Source: Candidatus Woesearchaeota archaeon (lineage in GTDB: Archaea > Nanobdellota > Nanobdellia > Woesearchaeales > UBA525). From it: DNA of 7,177 nt. The stretch covers positions 1 to 7,177 of the forward strand of contig RFKA01000077.1 of the NCBI GenBank assembly GCA_003694385.1. Reading direction: 5' to 3'. The notes beneath the pieces are model-generated. The model was not told the origin of the DNA. It did no database searches and saw nothing but the letters and a program-made list of their open reading frames with translations. The position numbers and the translations under genes were made by a program. Shown in pieces: positions 1-5,543 of the stretch (its first letter is position 1; the number at the start of each line of letters is the position of its first letter).

Positions 1-90
1 ATCTCGGGATTCCTTGATGATTTGCTCTCGCTTCTCATCGAGTGCATCCATCAGGTCCTTAATCTCTTCGAATGTCGCTTCATCAAGCAT
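1..90 (-). CDS. Possible translin-family protein, N-terminal 30 residues (partial)
   Basis: This frame starts at an ATG (complement of 88-90) and stays open for all 30 codons to the window edge, so the gene continues outside. The visible residues are acidic and helical, with the stretch DEKREQIIKESRD at residues 18-30. From memory, archaeal translin-like proteins begin with a similar helix carrying a DEKRE...SR motif; translins are all-helical nucleic-acid-binding proteins. Only 30 residues are visible, so the family call is tentative, but the gene itself is supported by a TATA-like element spaced for a leaderless transcript starting near this ATG. It is divergent from the membrane-protein cluster and probably unrelated to it. 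It could instead be another charged helical protein. Confidence 0.5.
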   Translation of the reverse strand, partial: MLDEATFEEIKDLMDALDEKREQIIKESRD

Positions 91-112
91 ATGGAGAGCG
101 AGTGCCTGCTAA

Positions 113-121
113 CTTAAAAAG
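113..121 (-). promoter_or_regulatory. TATA box for the leftward translin-like gene
   Basis: On the minus strand the sequence reads CTTTTTAAG. Its centre lies about 27 bases upstream of the ATG at 90, which is the usual archaeal TATA-to-start distance. That predicts transcription starting at or beside the A of the start codon, i.e. a leaderless mRNA. No Shine-Dalgarno sequence precedes this ATG, which agrees. The start site is inferred from spacing only. Confidence 0.5.
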
Positions 122-250
122 ATTGATGCAAGCAAATGTCTGCCCGTCAGGAGAACAAGAGGAAATACGCGGCGAGTCCTTGAAAAGAGGTTTCAGGAAG
201 AGTAAGAGGCGGAAGAAGATGCCATCGAGGAGGAAAATACGCCACGAGGG

Positions 251-264
251 GAAAGATTTATAAA
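251..264 (+). promoter_or_regulatory. BRE/TATA promoter of the membrane-protein cluster
   Basis: A purine-rich GAAAGA element (251-256, BRE-like) is followed directly by TTTATAAA (257-264), a near-ideal archaeal TATA box. The TATA centre is about 26 bases before the ATG at 287, so transcription should begin at or next to the start codon, giving a leaderless mRNA. No Shine-Dalgarno motif lies before that ATG. This is the strongest promoter-like sequence in the window. Confidence 0.75.
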
Positions 265-286
265 GTTCTATGCTGGATTAGCGGCC

Positions 287-838
287 ATGAGCGTATTCCA
301 AAATGTCCTGGTCTTCTTCAACGAGATAGGGATGTATGAAGTAGTCCTACCATTCCTGCTGATTTTCACTATCGTCTACGCGCTGCTCGACAAGACGCGC
401 GTGCTCGGCGTCGAACGCATCGGCGACAAGGAGTTCCCGAAGCGGAACATCAACTCAATGGTCGCGTTCGTCGTTGGGTTCATCATCGTCGCCTCGACGC
501 AGCTCGTCGCGATAATCAGCGATATTATTGCGAATACCGTGATGCTCTTGCTGCTCATCGTGTTATTCATGCTCCTCGCTGGCACGATGCAGCGCGACGA
601 CGGCCAAGGGTTCCAAGTGGAGGGCTGGTACAAGAACGCGTTCATGGTCATCATGTTCGTCGGTATCATCCTCATCTTCCTCAACGCCTTCGGCTGGCTC
701 CAAGCACTGTGGTTCTGGCTCCTCGGGAGTTGGAACAGCCAGTTCCTCGGCGTCATTATCATGCTCCTCATCTTTGCAGGCGTCATCTGGTGGATAACAA
801 GTGATCCTGCCAGAAAAGCTGCACGAGGAGAAAAATAG
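287..838 (+). CDS. Polytopic membrane protein, first of three related five-helix proteins
   Basis: A 183-residue integral membrane protein that I cannot assign to a named family. Hydrophobic segments lie at roughly residues 17-35, 57-76, 80-99, 117-140 and 150-171, giving about five membrane helices with short loops and a charged tail (DPARKAARGEK). There is no signal peptide or prepilin-type leader. The first helix block (EVVLPFLLIF...IVYALLDKTRVLG) closely matches the next gene's block: 16 of 29 residues are identical over residues 13-41 here and 11-39 there. Further shared motifs are VGF at the second helix, IFLNAFGW at the fourth and IWWITSDP at the fifth. The ATG at 287 is chosen because the frame has no earlier start codon after a stop at 203-205 and because the TATA box predicts leaderless initiation here. 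It probably works with the other membrane genes in the cluster; calling it part of a secretion or pilus apparatus is inference from location. Confidence 0.9.
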   Translation: MSVFQNVLVFFNEIGMYEVVLPFLLIFTIVYALLDKTRVLGVERIGDKEFPKRNINSMVAFVVGFIIVASTQLVAIISDIIANTVMLLLLIVLFMLLAGTMQRDDGQGFQVEGWYKNAFMVIMFVGIILIFLNAFGWLQALWFWLLGSWNSQFLGVIIMLLIFAGVIWWITSDPARKAARGEK

Positions 839-844
839 ATAAAA

Positions 845-853
845 CTTTTAAAG
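845..853 (+). promoter_or_regulatory. TATA-like element before the second membrane-protein gene
   Basis: The palindromic CTTTTAAAG lies a few bases after the preceding stop codon. Standard spacing puts transcription initiation near base 875, leaving a leader of about 30 bases that contains a Shine-Dalgarno site. The second gene could therefore have its own promoter as well as being read from the upstream one. Because the motif is palindromic it does not show direction by itself. Confidence 0.4.
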
Positions 854-889
854 CGAAAATACGGAAACTGAGTCCAAGAGAAAAGCATA

Positions 890-894
890 GGAGG
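890..894 (+). promoter_or_regulatory. Shine-Dalgarno site of the second membrane-protein gene
   Basis: GGAGG sits 10 bases before the ATG at 905 and fixes that start. A closer ATG at 898 is out of frame and stops after five codons. This gene appears to use leadered translation, unlike its neighbours on both sides, which look leaderless. Confidence 0.7.
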
Positions 895-904
895 CTGATG
901 CTGC

Positions 905-1525
905 ATGGTACGTGAATCGTTTTACCCGCTGGCCGATTGGGGCCTGTTCGACATTGTTCTGCCGTTCGTCCTGGTCTTCGCGATTGTTTACGCGGTACTC
1001 CAACGGACAAAAGTTCTTGGGAAGAACAGCAAGAACTATAATACCATCGTCGCTCTCGTCATGGGCTTCGCGGTGGTTGTTCCCCACGTCCTCGCCGGGA
1101 CGCCTGACCCCGCCGACAGGGCGCTCGCAAATGGCTTCGTCGATCTCGTCGAAGTCATTAACCTCGCGTTGCCGCAGGTAAGCGTGCTCTTAATCGCGAT
1201 TCTGATGGTCTTGCTGATTTTCGGCATCTGGGGCAAGGAGGTCAAGCTCGGCGACAGCAGTCTCAGTGGCATCATTGCTTTCGTGAGCTTCCTCGCGGTT
1301 GTCGTCATCTTCGGTAACGCGGCTGGCTGGTGGTACCTCCCCCAATGGATAACGCTTGGATGGCTGACGCCGGAGACACAAGCGCTCGTCATCACCATCC
1401 TCGTCTTCGCTATCATCATCTGGTTCGTGACGAGGGAGCCGAAGCCGGACAAGAGTAAGGGTGGTGAGCGGAGCAGTCGCTTCGGGAAGTTCTTCGGGAG
1501 CGTCCTCGACGACATCAACGAGTAA
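905..1525 (+). CDS. Polytopic membrane protein, second of three related five-helix proteins
   Basis: A 206-residue membrane protein of unknown function and a clear paralog of the gene just upstream. Predicted helices lie at about residues 14-33, 46-64, 90-109, 119-141 and 157-176. Shared landmarks with the upstream protein, in order, are: VLPF..VFAIVYA.L..T.VLG around helix 1, a VGF/MGF motif in helix 2, IFGNAAGWW at the end of helix 4 (IFLNAFGWL upstream) and IIWFVTREP at helix 5 (VIWWITSDP upstream). It differs in having a longer loop between helices 2 and 3 (residues 65-89) and a charged soluble tail of about 30 residues (KPDKSKGGERSSRFGK...) ending in an acidic LDDINE. The tail is probably cytosolic by the positive-inside rule. 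The start is supported by GGAGG 10 bases upstream. It lies 66 bases after the first gene and 48 before the third, which fits co-regulation. Confidence 0.9.
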   Translation: MVRESFYPLADWGLFDIVLPFVLVFAIVYAVLQRTKVLGKNSKNYNTIVALVMGFAVVVPHVLAGTPDPADRALANGFVDLVEVINLALPQVSVLLIAILMVLLIFGIWGKEVKLGDSSLSGIIAFVSFLAVVVIFGNAAGWWYLPQWITLGWLTPETQALVITILVFAIIIWFVTREPKPDKSKGGERSSRFGKFFGSVLDDINE

Positions 1526-1526
1526 A

Positions 1527-1562
1527 AACCTTTTTCCGCAACCTTTTTATTCTCTTCTTCTT
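1527..1562 (+). terminator. Pyrimidine/T-rich tract, possible archaeal terminator
   Basis: Immediately after the stop codon at 1523-1525 there are two five-T runs (1531-1535 and 1544-1548), then an almost pure pyrimidine stretch to 1562. No hairpin is visible. U-rich tracts without a hairpin are the usual 3'-end signals of archaeal transcripts, so partial termination here is plausible. The tract overlaps the promoter proposed for the next gene, so one sequence may serve both roles. Confidence 0.4.
1543..1551 (+). promoter_or_regulatory. TATA-like element before the third membrane-protein gene
   Basis: CTTTTTATT is centred about 27 bases before the ATG at 1574. No Shine-Dalgarno sequence precedes that ATG (the upstream bases are pyrimidine-rich), which fits leaderless initiation. 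The match to the TATA consensus is weaker than at 257-264. Confidence 0.45.
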
Positions 1563-1573
1563 AAATCCCCTCC

Positions 1574-2275
1574 ATGGCTAGCTTCCTCGATATTTCACTC
1601 TTAGGAGGCATTCATGCTATCTTCTTGTGGCTGCTCGTCTACGTGGTCGTCTGGGGGCTCTTGACGATGATTAAGCCTTTCGGGAGTAAATCCCCGACGG
1701 GCCCCTACGCACTCATCGCCCTCGTTGCAGCCACGCTCGCAGTCACGAGTACGACGCTCAAGACGCTCGTCGAGTTCATGACGCCGTGGTTTGTCTTCCT
1801 CATCCTCTTGCTGTTCTTCATCATGTTCATACTGCGCATGTTCGGGCTCGGCGATAAAGACATGACGGCGATCATCAAGGAGGGCGCGGTGTACTCGTCA
1901 CTGATTGTCGTCATCATTATCATCACGCTCTTCGCCCTCGGAGAGGCTTTTGGGCAACGGAGTCTCGAGGCGACCATCGAGCGACAACAAGCGGTGAGTG
2001 GACCAAGTAATGACCTTCCTGTCATCGGACCAGAGAGCACGGGGGGTGGAGCTTCAGCTCCCGGAGGTTACAGCGACCATGCGGGCAACCCGAGTGGGTA
2101 CGGCCCCCCGTCTAGCAGGCCGCGGCCAGGGGAAGTTGGGGCGACGAACACAGGAGATTTCAGCCTGAATTTCATCAATACGCTTTTCCACCCGAAAATC
2201 CTCGGCATCATCGCGATGATTCTCATCGCGGTCATCACCGTGTGGCTCCTGGGGCGCCCAGAAATCATGAATTAG
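1574..2275 (+). CDS. Polytopic membrane protein with Gly/Ser/Pro-rich insert, third of the set
   Basis: A 233-residue membrane protein of unknown function. Helices are predicted at residues 12-32, 43-62, 70-90, 105-124 and 207-226. Between the fourth and fifth lies an insert of about 80 residues; positions 142-192 are low-complexity and rich in Gly, Ser and Pro (e.g. GPESTGGGASAPGG, GYGPPSSRPRPG). I read it as a diverged member of the same family as the two upstream proteins. Helix 1 has matching spacing (WLLVYVVVWGLL..IKPFG against PFLLIFTIVYALL..TRVLG), helix 4 ends in FALGEAFG where the first gene has IFLNAFG, and helix 5 (ILGIIAMILIA...WLLGRP) resembles FLGVIIMLLIF...WITSDP of the first gene. 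The insert is probably extracytoplasmic or a flexible tether; its side is not certain. The gene overlaps the end of the leftward gene that follows by 11 bases. Confidence 0.9.
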   Translation: MASFLDISLLGGIHAIFLWLLVYVVVWGLLTMIKPFGSKSPTGPYALIALVAATLAVTSTTLKTLVEFMTPWFVFLILLLFFIMFILRMFGLGDKDMTAIIKEGAVYSSLIVVIIIITLFALGEAFGQRSLEATIERQQAVSGPSNDLPVIGPESTGGGASAPGGYSDHAGNPSGYGPPSSRPRPGEVGATNTGDFSLNFINTLFHPKILGIIAMILIAVITVWLLGRPEIMN

Positions 2276-2717
2276 GCATCTTTGGTGCGGGGTTTGGTGC
2301 TGAGCGCTTCGGCGTGGCTCCTTTCAAGCGAGCAGTGATGCGTGAGAGTTCGCCAATGTTTTCCGTGAAGGCGGGAAGCACTTTCGAGAACACCTTCTCC
2401 ATCGCCTGGACTTCGGAGCCGACTTCAACGATGTGCTTGTCGTACTCGCCAATCTTGCCGATGACTGCCTGGTGCAACTGGTCAAACTGCCCTTTGAGGT
2501 CATTAAGGCGTTGCTCGATTCGCTCGATATGCGCAGTCATCGCTTCCTTCCACGCGACAATCTTATTGACATCCTTGACGAGCTCATTCCATTTCTCATC
2601 GATAATTGCCTCGATGAGTTCCTCGTTCGAGCTGCCGCCGACGTCCCCCACAGGCATTCCGGGTGCACTCCCGTAAGCCGGGGGCGGGGGCATCATTCCT
2701 CCTTGATACGCTGCCAT
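2265..2717 (-). CDS. Small soluble coiled-coil protein, possible motor accessory protein
   Basis: A 150-residue protein with no membrane segment or signal peptide. Residues 1-30 are flexible and rich in Gly, Pro and Ala (MMPPPPAYGSAPGMP). Residues 31-130 are charged and helical, with coiled-coil-like heptads (HIERIEQRLNDLKGQFDQL). The tail (GATPKRSAPNPAPKMP) is Pro/Lys-rich and disordered. A conserved-looking segment, AMEKVFSKVLPAFTEN at 105-120, has a Glu-x7-Pro pattern also found at the matching place in the neighbouring coiled-coil protein. I recall similar hypothetical proteins from Woesearchaeota-like genomes but cannot verify this. Size, coiled coil and proximity to a FlaI/FlaJ-like pair suggest a cytosolic adaptor comparable to ArlC/D/E of archaella; that role is inference. 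It is 40 bases downstream of the other coiled-coil gene and has its own TATA-like element. Confidence 0.85.
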   Translation of the reverse strand: MAAYQGGMMPPPPAYGSAPGMPVGDVGGSSNEELIEAIIDEKWNELVKDVNKIVAWKEAMTAHIERIEQRLNDLKGQFDQLHQAVIGKIGEYDKHIVEVGSEVQAMEKVFSKVLPAFTENIGELSRITARLKGATPKRSAPNPAPKMPNS

Positions 2718-2740
2718 AGTTGCTTTCCCTTTCTCCTCGT

Positions 2741-2746
2741 TTTAAA
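2741..2746 (-). promoter_or_regulatory. TATA-like element before the 150-residue coiled-coil gene
   Basis: TTTAAA, in the 40-base gap between the two leftward genes, is centred about 26 bases upstream of the ATG at 2717. That predicts a leaderless transcript for the second gene. A GAGGAG at 2732-2737 is too far (about 15 bases) from the ATG to be a good Shine-Dalgarno site. Read-through from the upstream gene is equally possible. Confidence 0.45.
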
Positions 2747-2757
2747 TCTACCGCTGC

Positions 2758-3165
2758 TTAGCGCTGTCGTTTCGCCTCATCGATGAGGCGCTGCGCCTCG
2801 CTGCGCGTGACGAAGTCAAGCGGCTGCCAAAAATCCATATAGCGTTCGAGAACGGCGAATTCCGGTCGTTTCACCACCGTGGAGAGTTCTCCCGCTATCG
2901 CATCCAGCTGCTCCTTCACCTCGTCTACATTGTGCGCGAGTTCGGTGAGGTGCTGGAGGAAGGCTTTGATATCTGCCCGCGTCTCATTCTCGTAGGCTAT
3001 CAGCCCCTGCTCGGTGACTTGCGTTTTTCGACGGAGGTTTGCCACCCATCCTTCAAGGACGCTGAGCCTGCTCGCGACGCTCGTCACCGCCTCCTGGAGT
3101 TCCTTCAGGCTCGGGCCGTGGTGAGAGGGTTGCATGCTCGGTTGCTGAGGGATGCCGTCTGCCAT
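2758..3165 (-). CDS. Small coiled-coil protein, ArlC/D/E-like motor accessory candidate
   Basis: A 135-residue soluble protein counted from the ATG at 3165. An in-frame GTG at 3171 would add two residues, and an ATG at 3135 would remove ten. After a Pro/Gln-rich leader (residues 1-18) comes a long charged helix with heptad repeats (about 19-100), then a distinctive C-terminal segment: LERYMDFWQPLDFVTR at 106-121 and SEAQRLIDEAKRQR at the end. Glu107 and Pro115 have the same spacing as Glu-x7-Pro in the neighbouring coiled-coil protein. As I remember it, archaellum protein ArlC (FlaC) ends its coiled coil with an LYE...NPF motif of the same spacing. That supports a distant link to archaellum cytosolic accessory proteins but does not prove it. 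It is transcribed away from the ATPase gene, sharing its 95-base intergenic region. Confidence 0.85.
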   Translation of the reverse strand: MADGIPQQPSMQPSHHGPSLKELQEAVTSVASRLSVLEGWVANLRRKTQVTEQGLIAYENETRADIKAFLQHLTELAHNVDEVKEQLDAIAGELSTVVKRPEFAVLERYMDFWQPLDFVTRSEAQRLIDEAKRQR

Positions 3166-3172
3166 CGTCACA

Positions 3173-3182
3173 ATATTTATAA
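3173..3182. promoter_or_regulatory. TATA-like element in the divergent region upstream of the ATPase
   Basis: The plus strand reads ATATTTATAA and the minus strand TTATAAATAT, so the element could work either way. Rightward, standard spacing places the start near 3205, giving the ATPase gene a leader of about 55 bases with a Shine-Dalgarno site. Leftward, it would place the start near 3152, inside the annotated N-terminus of the coiled-coil gene, and would favour the internal ATG at 3135. No other good leftward TATA box is seen further upstream. Confidence 0.5.
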
Positions 3183-3250
3183 GCTTCTTGGGTCGTGGTG
3201 TAGGGGAAAGGTGGTGAGGGCGATTCTTAAGTCTTTGTCACCCCTGAAGA

Positions 3251-3256
3251 GAGGAG
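3251..3256 (+). promoter_or_regulatory. Shine-Dalgarno site of the ATPase gene
   Basis: GAGGAG lies 4 bases before the ATG at 3261, and its GAGG core is 6 bases away. The adjacent in-frame GTG at 3258 is only 1 base from the motif, so ATG 3261 is the better start. Confidence 0.6.
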
Positions 3257-3260
3257 AGTG

Positions 3261-5540
3261 ATGGAGAAACAACCCTTCGAAGCGGAGGTTGTTCGCGAGG
3301 GAGATGAGACGACACTCAGGGTTGATTGTGAGAGCGTTGCGCGGGTTCCATCGATTGAAGATGACGCGCTCTACATGACGAAAGCGATTGAGCTGCTCAT
3401 TGCGAACCCCGACGTGACGAAACTGGTCTTCGTGCAGCGCAGAGACTACGAGTATGAGTACGAGCAAGTACGCCTGCTCAAAGAGATTGCGATGTTGTAC
3501 AACCGCATCATCAGGCGGTCAAACGAGTTCAACCACACGGCGCTCGCCCAGATGGGGGCGTCCATCGACGTCAACAGAGCATATAATGAGCTTCACGACG
3601 TGATATTCAATAAGCTCAAGAGCGACCCTGTCGCGGCCTACCTCCATCTCAAGCGGGCGGTTCGCCGCGAACGCATCGTGCTCGACCGGAGCACGAGCCC
3701 TGAGGAGGAGCACGGGCAGCGACGCTACGTGCGCCTCCTCGAACTCCTCGTCGAGCCACTCGAGAAAACCTCATTGATACAGCAGCTACAAGCACATCTC
3801 GCGGGCTACAAAGAGGGTGATAGGAGCGTCTATCGCCTCCTCTTCTCTCCCGCCATCAAGCCCGACTTCATGTTCACCCGGCTCATGGCGACCTACCCTC
3901 GTGGCGCACAGGAGGTGGCGAACAAGACGATTGGGAACAGTGAGGTCGTCGTCTTCGAACTGGAAAATGACATCCAGTACCTCTACCACGTCACGCCACC
4001 AGAGTTCAAGCTCGACGAGGCGAAGTACGAGCTGCTTGATGCTGCGCGGCGCATCCTCAGCGAGCACACCCCAACGCAGAAGGAATTCATTAACCCGGAG
4101 CGCATGCGGGAGGTCTTCGCGAACATCGGTCACGACTTGCTCCTGGAGCTCGCGACGCATAGGAAGATTCAGCTCTCAGATGACGAGATTGAGACGCTCA
4201 CAGCAATCCTCATTCGGTACACCGTTGGCTTCGGCCTGATTGAGGTGCTCCTCGAAGACCCGGACATCCAGGACATCACGGTGAATTCACCGCCCGGCAA
4301 CATCCCCATCTTCTTGACGCATGCGAAGTACGGCGAGTGCAAAACGAATATTCTCCCAACCGTGAGCGACGTGGAGAGCTGGGCGAGCAAGTTGCGCATC
4401 ATGAGTGGTCGGCCACTCGACGAAGCAGACCCCATCCTCGACACGGAGATCGAGATTCCGGGCGTAGCGAAAGCGCGTGTCGGCGTCATCGCACCCCCCC
4501 TCGACCCGTTCGGCATTGCGTACGCGTTCCGCCGCCACAGAGACAAGCCGTGGACGCTGCCGCTCTTCATTAAGAACCGTATGGTGAACGCGCTCGCCGC
4601 AGGCCTCATCAGCTTCCTCGTCGATGGGAACCGCACGATGCTCGTCGCGGGGACGCGGAGTGCGGGGAAGTCAAGCTTGCTCGGCAGCCTGCTCGTCGAG
4701 ATCATGCGGAAGTACCGCATCCTCACAATAGAGGACACGCTCGAGCTCCCGACCGAGGCGTTACGCAACCTCGGGTATAACATCCAGCCGATGAAAGTGG
4801 CGGGGGCCCTCGCGCGGGGGAGTAGCGAAGTCCCCGCTGACGAGGGTATTCGGACGACGCTGCGGCTCGGCGATAGCGCACTCATCGTTGGCGAGGTTCG
4901 CTCAAAAGAGGCGCGCGCACTCTACGAAGCAATGCGTGTTGGGGCGCTCGCAAACGTCGTTGCGGGGACAATTCACGGCGACTCTCCTTACGGCGTCTTT
5001 GATCGTGTCGTGAACGACCTTGAAGTGCCGCGCACGAGCTTCAAAGCAACAGACATCATTATTGTCGCGAACCCCATCAAGAGCGCGGACGGCTTGCACA
5101 AGTGGCGCCGCGTCACGCAAATCACTGAGGTGCGGAAGCTCTGGGATGACGACCCGTTGCGCGAGCACGGCTTCGTCGATCTCATGCGGTACGATGCGGA
5201 GAAGGACGAGCTCGTCCCGACGGACGCGCTCATCAACGGTGATAGTGACATCCTCAAGAGCATCGCCGGGCAAGTGAAAGAGTGGGCGGGAGACTGGGAT
5301 GCTGTGTGGGAGAACGTGCTGCTGAGGGCTGAGCTCAAAGAACATCTCGTAAAGCGAGCAGAAGAAACGCGAGACGATGACCTCCTCGAAGCCCCCTTCG
5401 TCATCCAATGCAATGACCAGTTTCATCGTATTAGCGACCGCATCAAGGAGAAATACGGGCGCCTCGACAGCAAACGCATCGCGTTCGAGTGGAAAGAGTG
5501 GGTTGAGCAGCAAATCAGGAAGCGGAAAGCGAGAGGGTAG
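3261..5540 (+). CDS. Type II/IV secretion system ATPase (FlaI/ArlI-GspE-VirB11 family)
   Basis: A 759-residue cytosolic hexameric-type ATPase that would power assembly or secretion at the platform protein encoded next. The family core runs from about residue 228 to 600. It has an N-domain (IQYLYHVTPPEF at 238-249; LIEVLLEDPDIQDI at 326-339; MSGRPLDEADPILD at 381-394) and a catalytic domain. The nucleotide-site motifs are intact: Walker A GTRSAGKS (464-471), Asp box TIEDTLELP (489-497), Walker B ALIVGEVRS (540-548) and His box AGTIHGDSP (568-576, His572). It is much longer than a typical ArlI (about 500-550 residues, from memory). About 220 extra N-terminal residues are largely helical and charged, with no motif I recognise. 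A C-terminal region (about 600-759) ends in a very basic QQIRKRKARG. The start is ATG 3261, supported by GAGGAG. It is coupled to the downstream gene with a 3-base gap. Confidence 0.95.
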   Translation: MEKQPFEAEVVREGDETTLRVDCESVARVPSIEDDALYMTKAIELLIANPDVTKLVFVQRRDYEYEYEQVRLLKEIAMLYNRIIRRSNEFNHTALAQMGASIDVNRAYNELHDVIFNKLKSDPVAAYLHLKRAVRRERIVLDRSTSPEEEHGQRRYVRLLELLVEPLEKTSLIQQLQAHLAGYKEGDRSVYRLLFSPAIKPDFMFTRLMATYPRGAQEVANKTIGNSEVVVFELENDIQYLYHVTPPEFKLDEAKYELLDAARRILSEHTPTQKEFINPERMREVFANIGHDLLLELATHRKIQLSDDEIETLTAILIRYTVGFGLIEVLLEDPDIQDITVNSPPGNIPIFLTHAKYGECKTNILPTVSDVESWASKLRIMSGRPLDEADPILDTEIEIPGVAKARVGVIAPPLDPFGIAYAFRRHRDKPWTLPLFIKNRMVNALAAGLISFLVDGNRTMLVAGTRSAGKSSLLGSLLVEIMRKYRILTIEDTLELPTEALRNLGYNIQPMKVAGALARGSSEVPADEGIRTTLRLGDSALIVGEVRSKEARALYEAMRVGALANVVAGTIHGDSPYGVFDRVVNDLEVPRTSFKATDIIIVANPIKSADGLHKWRRVTQITEVRKLWDDDPLREHGFVDLMRYDAEKDELVPTDALINGDSDILKSIAGQVKEWAGDWDAVWENVLLRAELKEHLVKRAEETRDDDLLEAPFVIQCNDQFHRISDRIKEKYGRLDSKRIAFEWKEWVEQQIRKRKARG

Positions 5541-5543
5541 CGG

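Noticed and set aside
72..263. A 63-codon rightward frame encoding a very basic peptide.
   Set aside because: Its start lies inside the opposite translin-like gene, it has no promoter or ribosome site, its Arg/Lys richness follows from the purine-rich spacer, and its end overlaps the TATA box of the next gene.
376..906. A 176-codon leftward frame opposite the first membrane gene.
   Set aside because: It is a shadow of that gene. Its composition (many Met, Ser, Arg, Pro) mirrors antisense hydrophobic codons, and the plus-strand protein has convincing helices, a promoter and a paralog.
2242..2786. Two rightward frames (144 and 117 codons) opposite the 150-residue coiled-coil gene.
   Set aside because: They overlap each other and the end of the third membrane gene and have no start signals. 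The leftward frame encodes a coherent coiled-coil protein with a TATA-like element.
3190..3220. G-rich stretch with three runs of three or more G in or near the ATPase leader, considered as a G-quadruplex or regulatory element.
   Set aside because: Only three long G runs are present. A possible small stem (GGTGA at 3213-3217 with TCACC at 3238-3242) is only five base pairs with a long loop, so neither structure is convincing.
4169..4885. A 238-codon leftward frame opposite the ATPase catalytic region.
   Set aside because: The plus strand here encodes intact Walker A and Asp-box motifs and the approach to Walker B. The leftward frame is an effect of GC-biased codon use.
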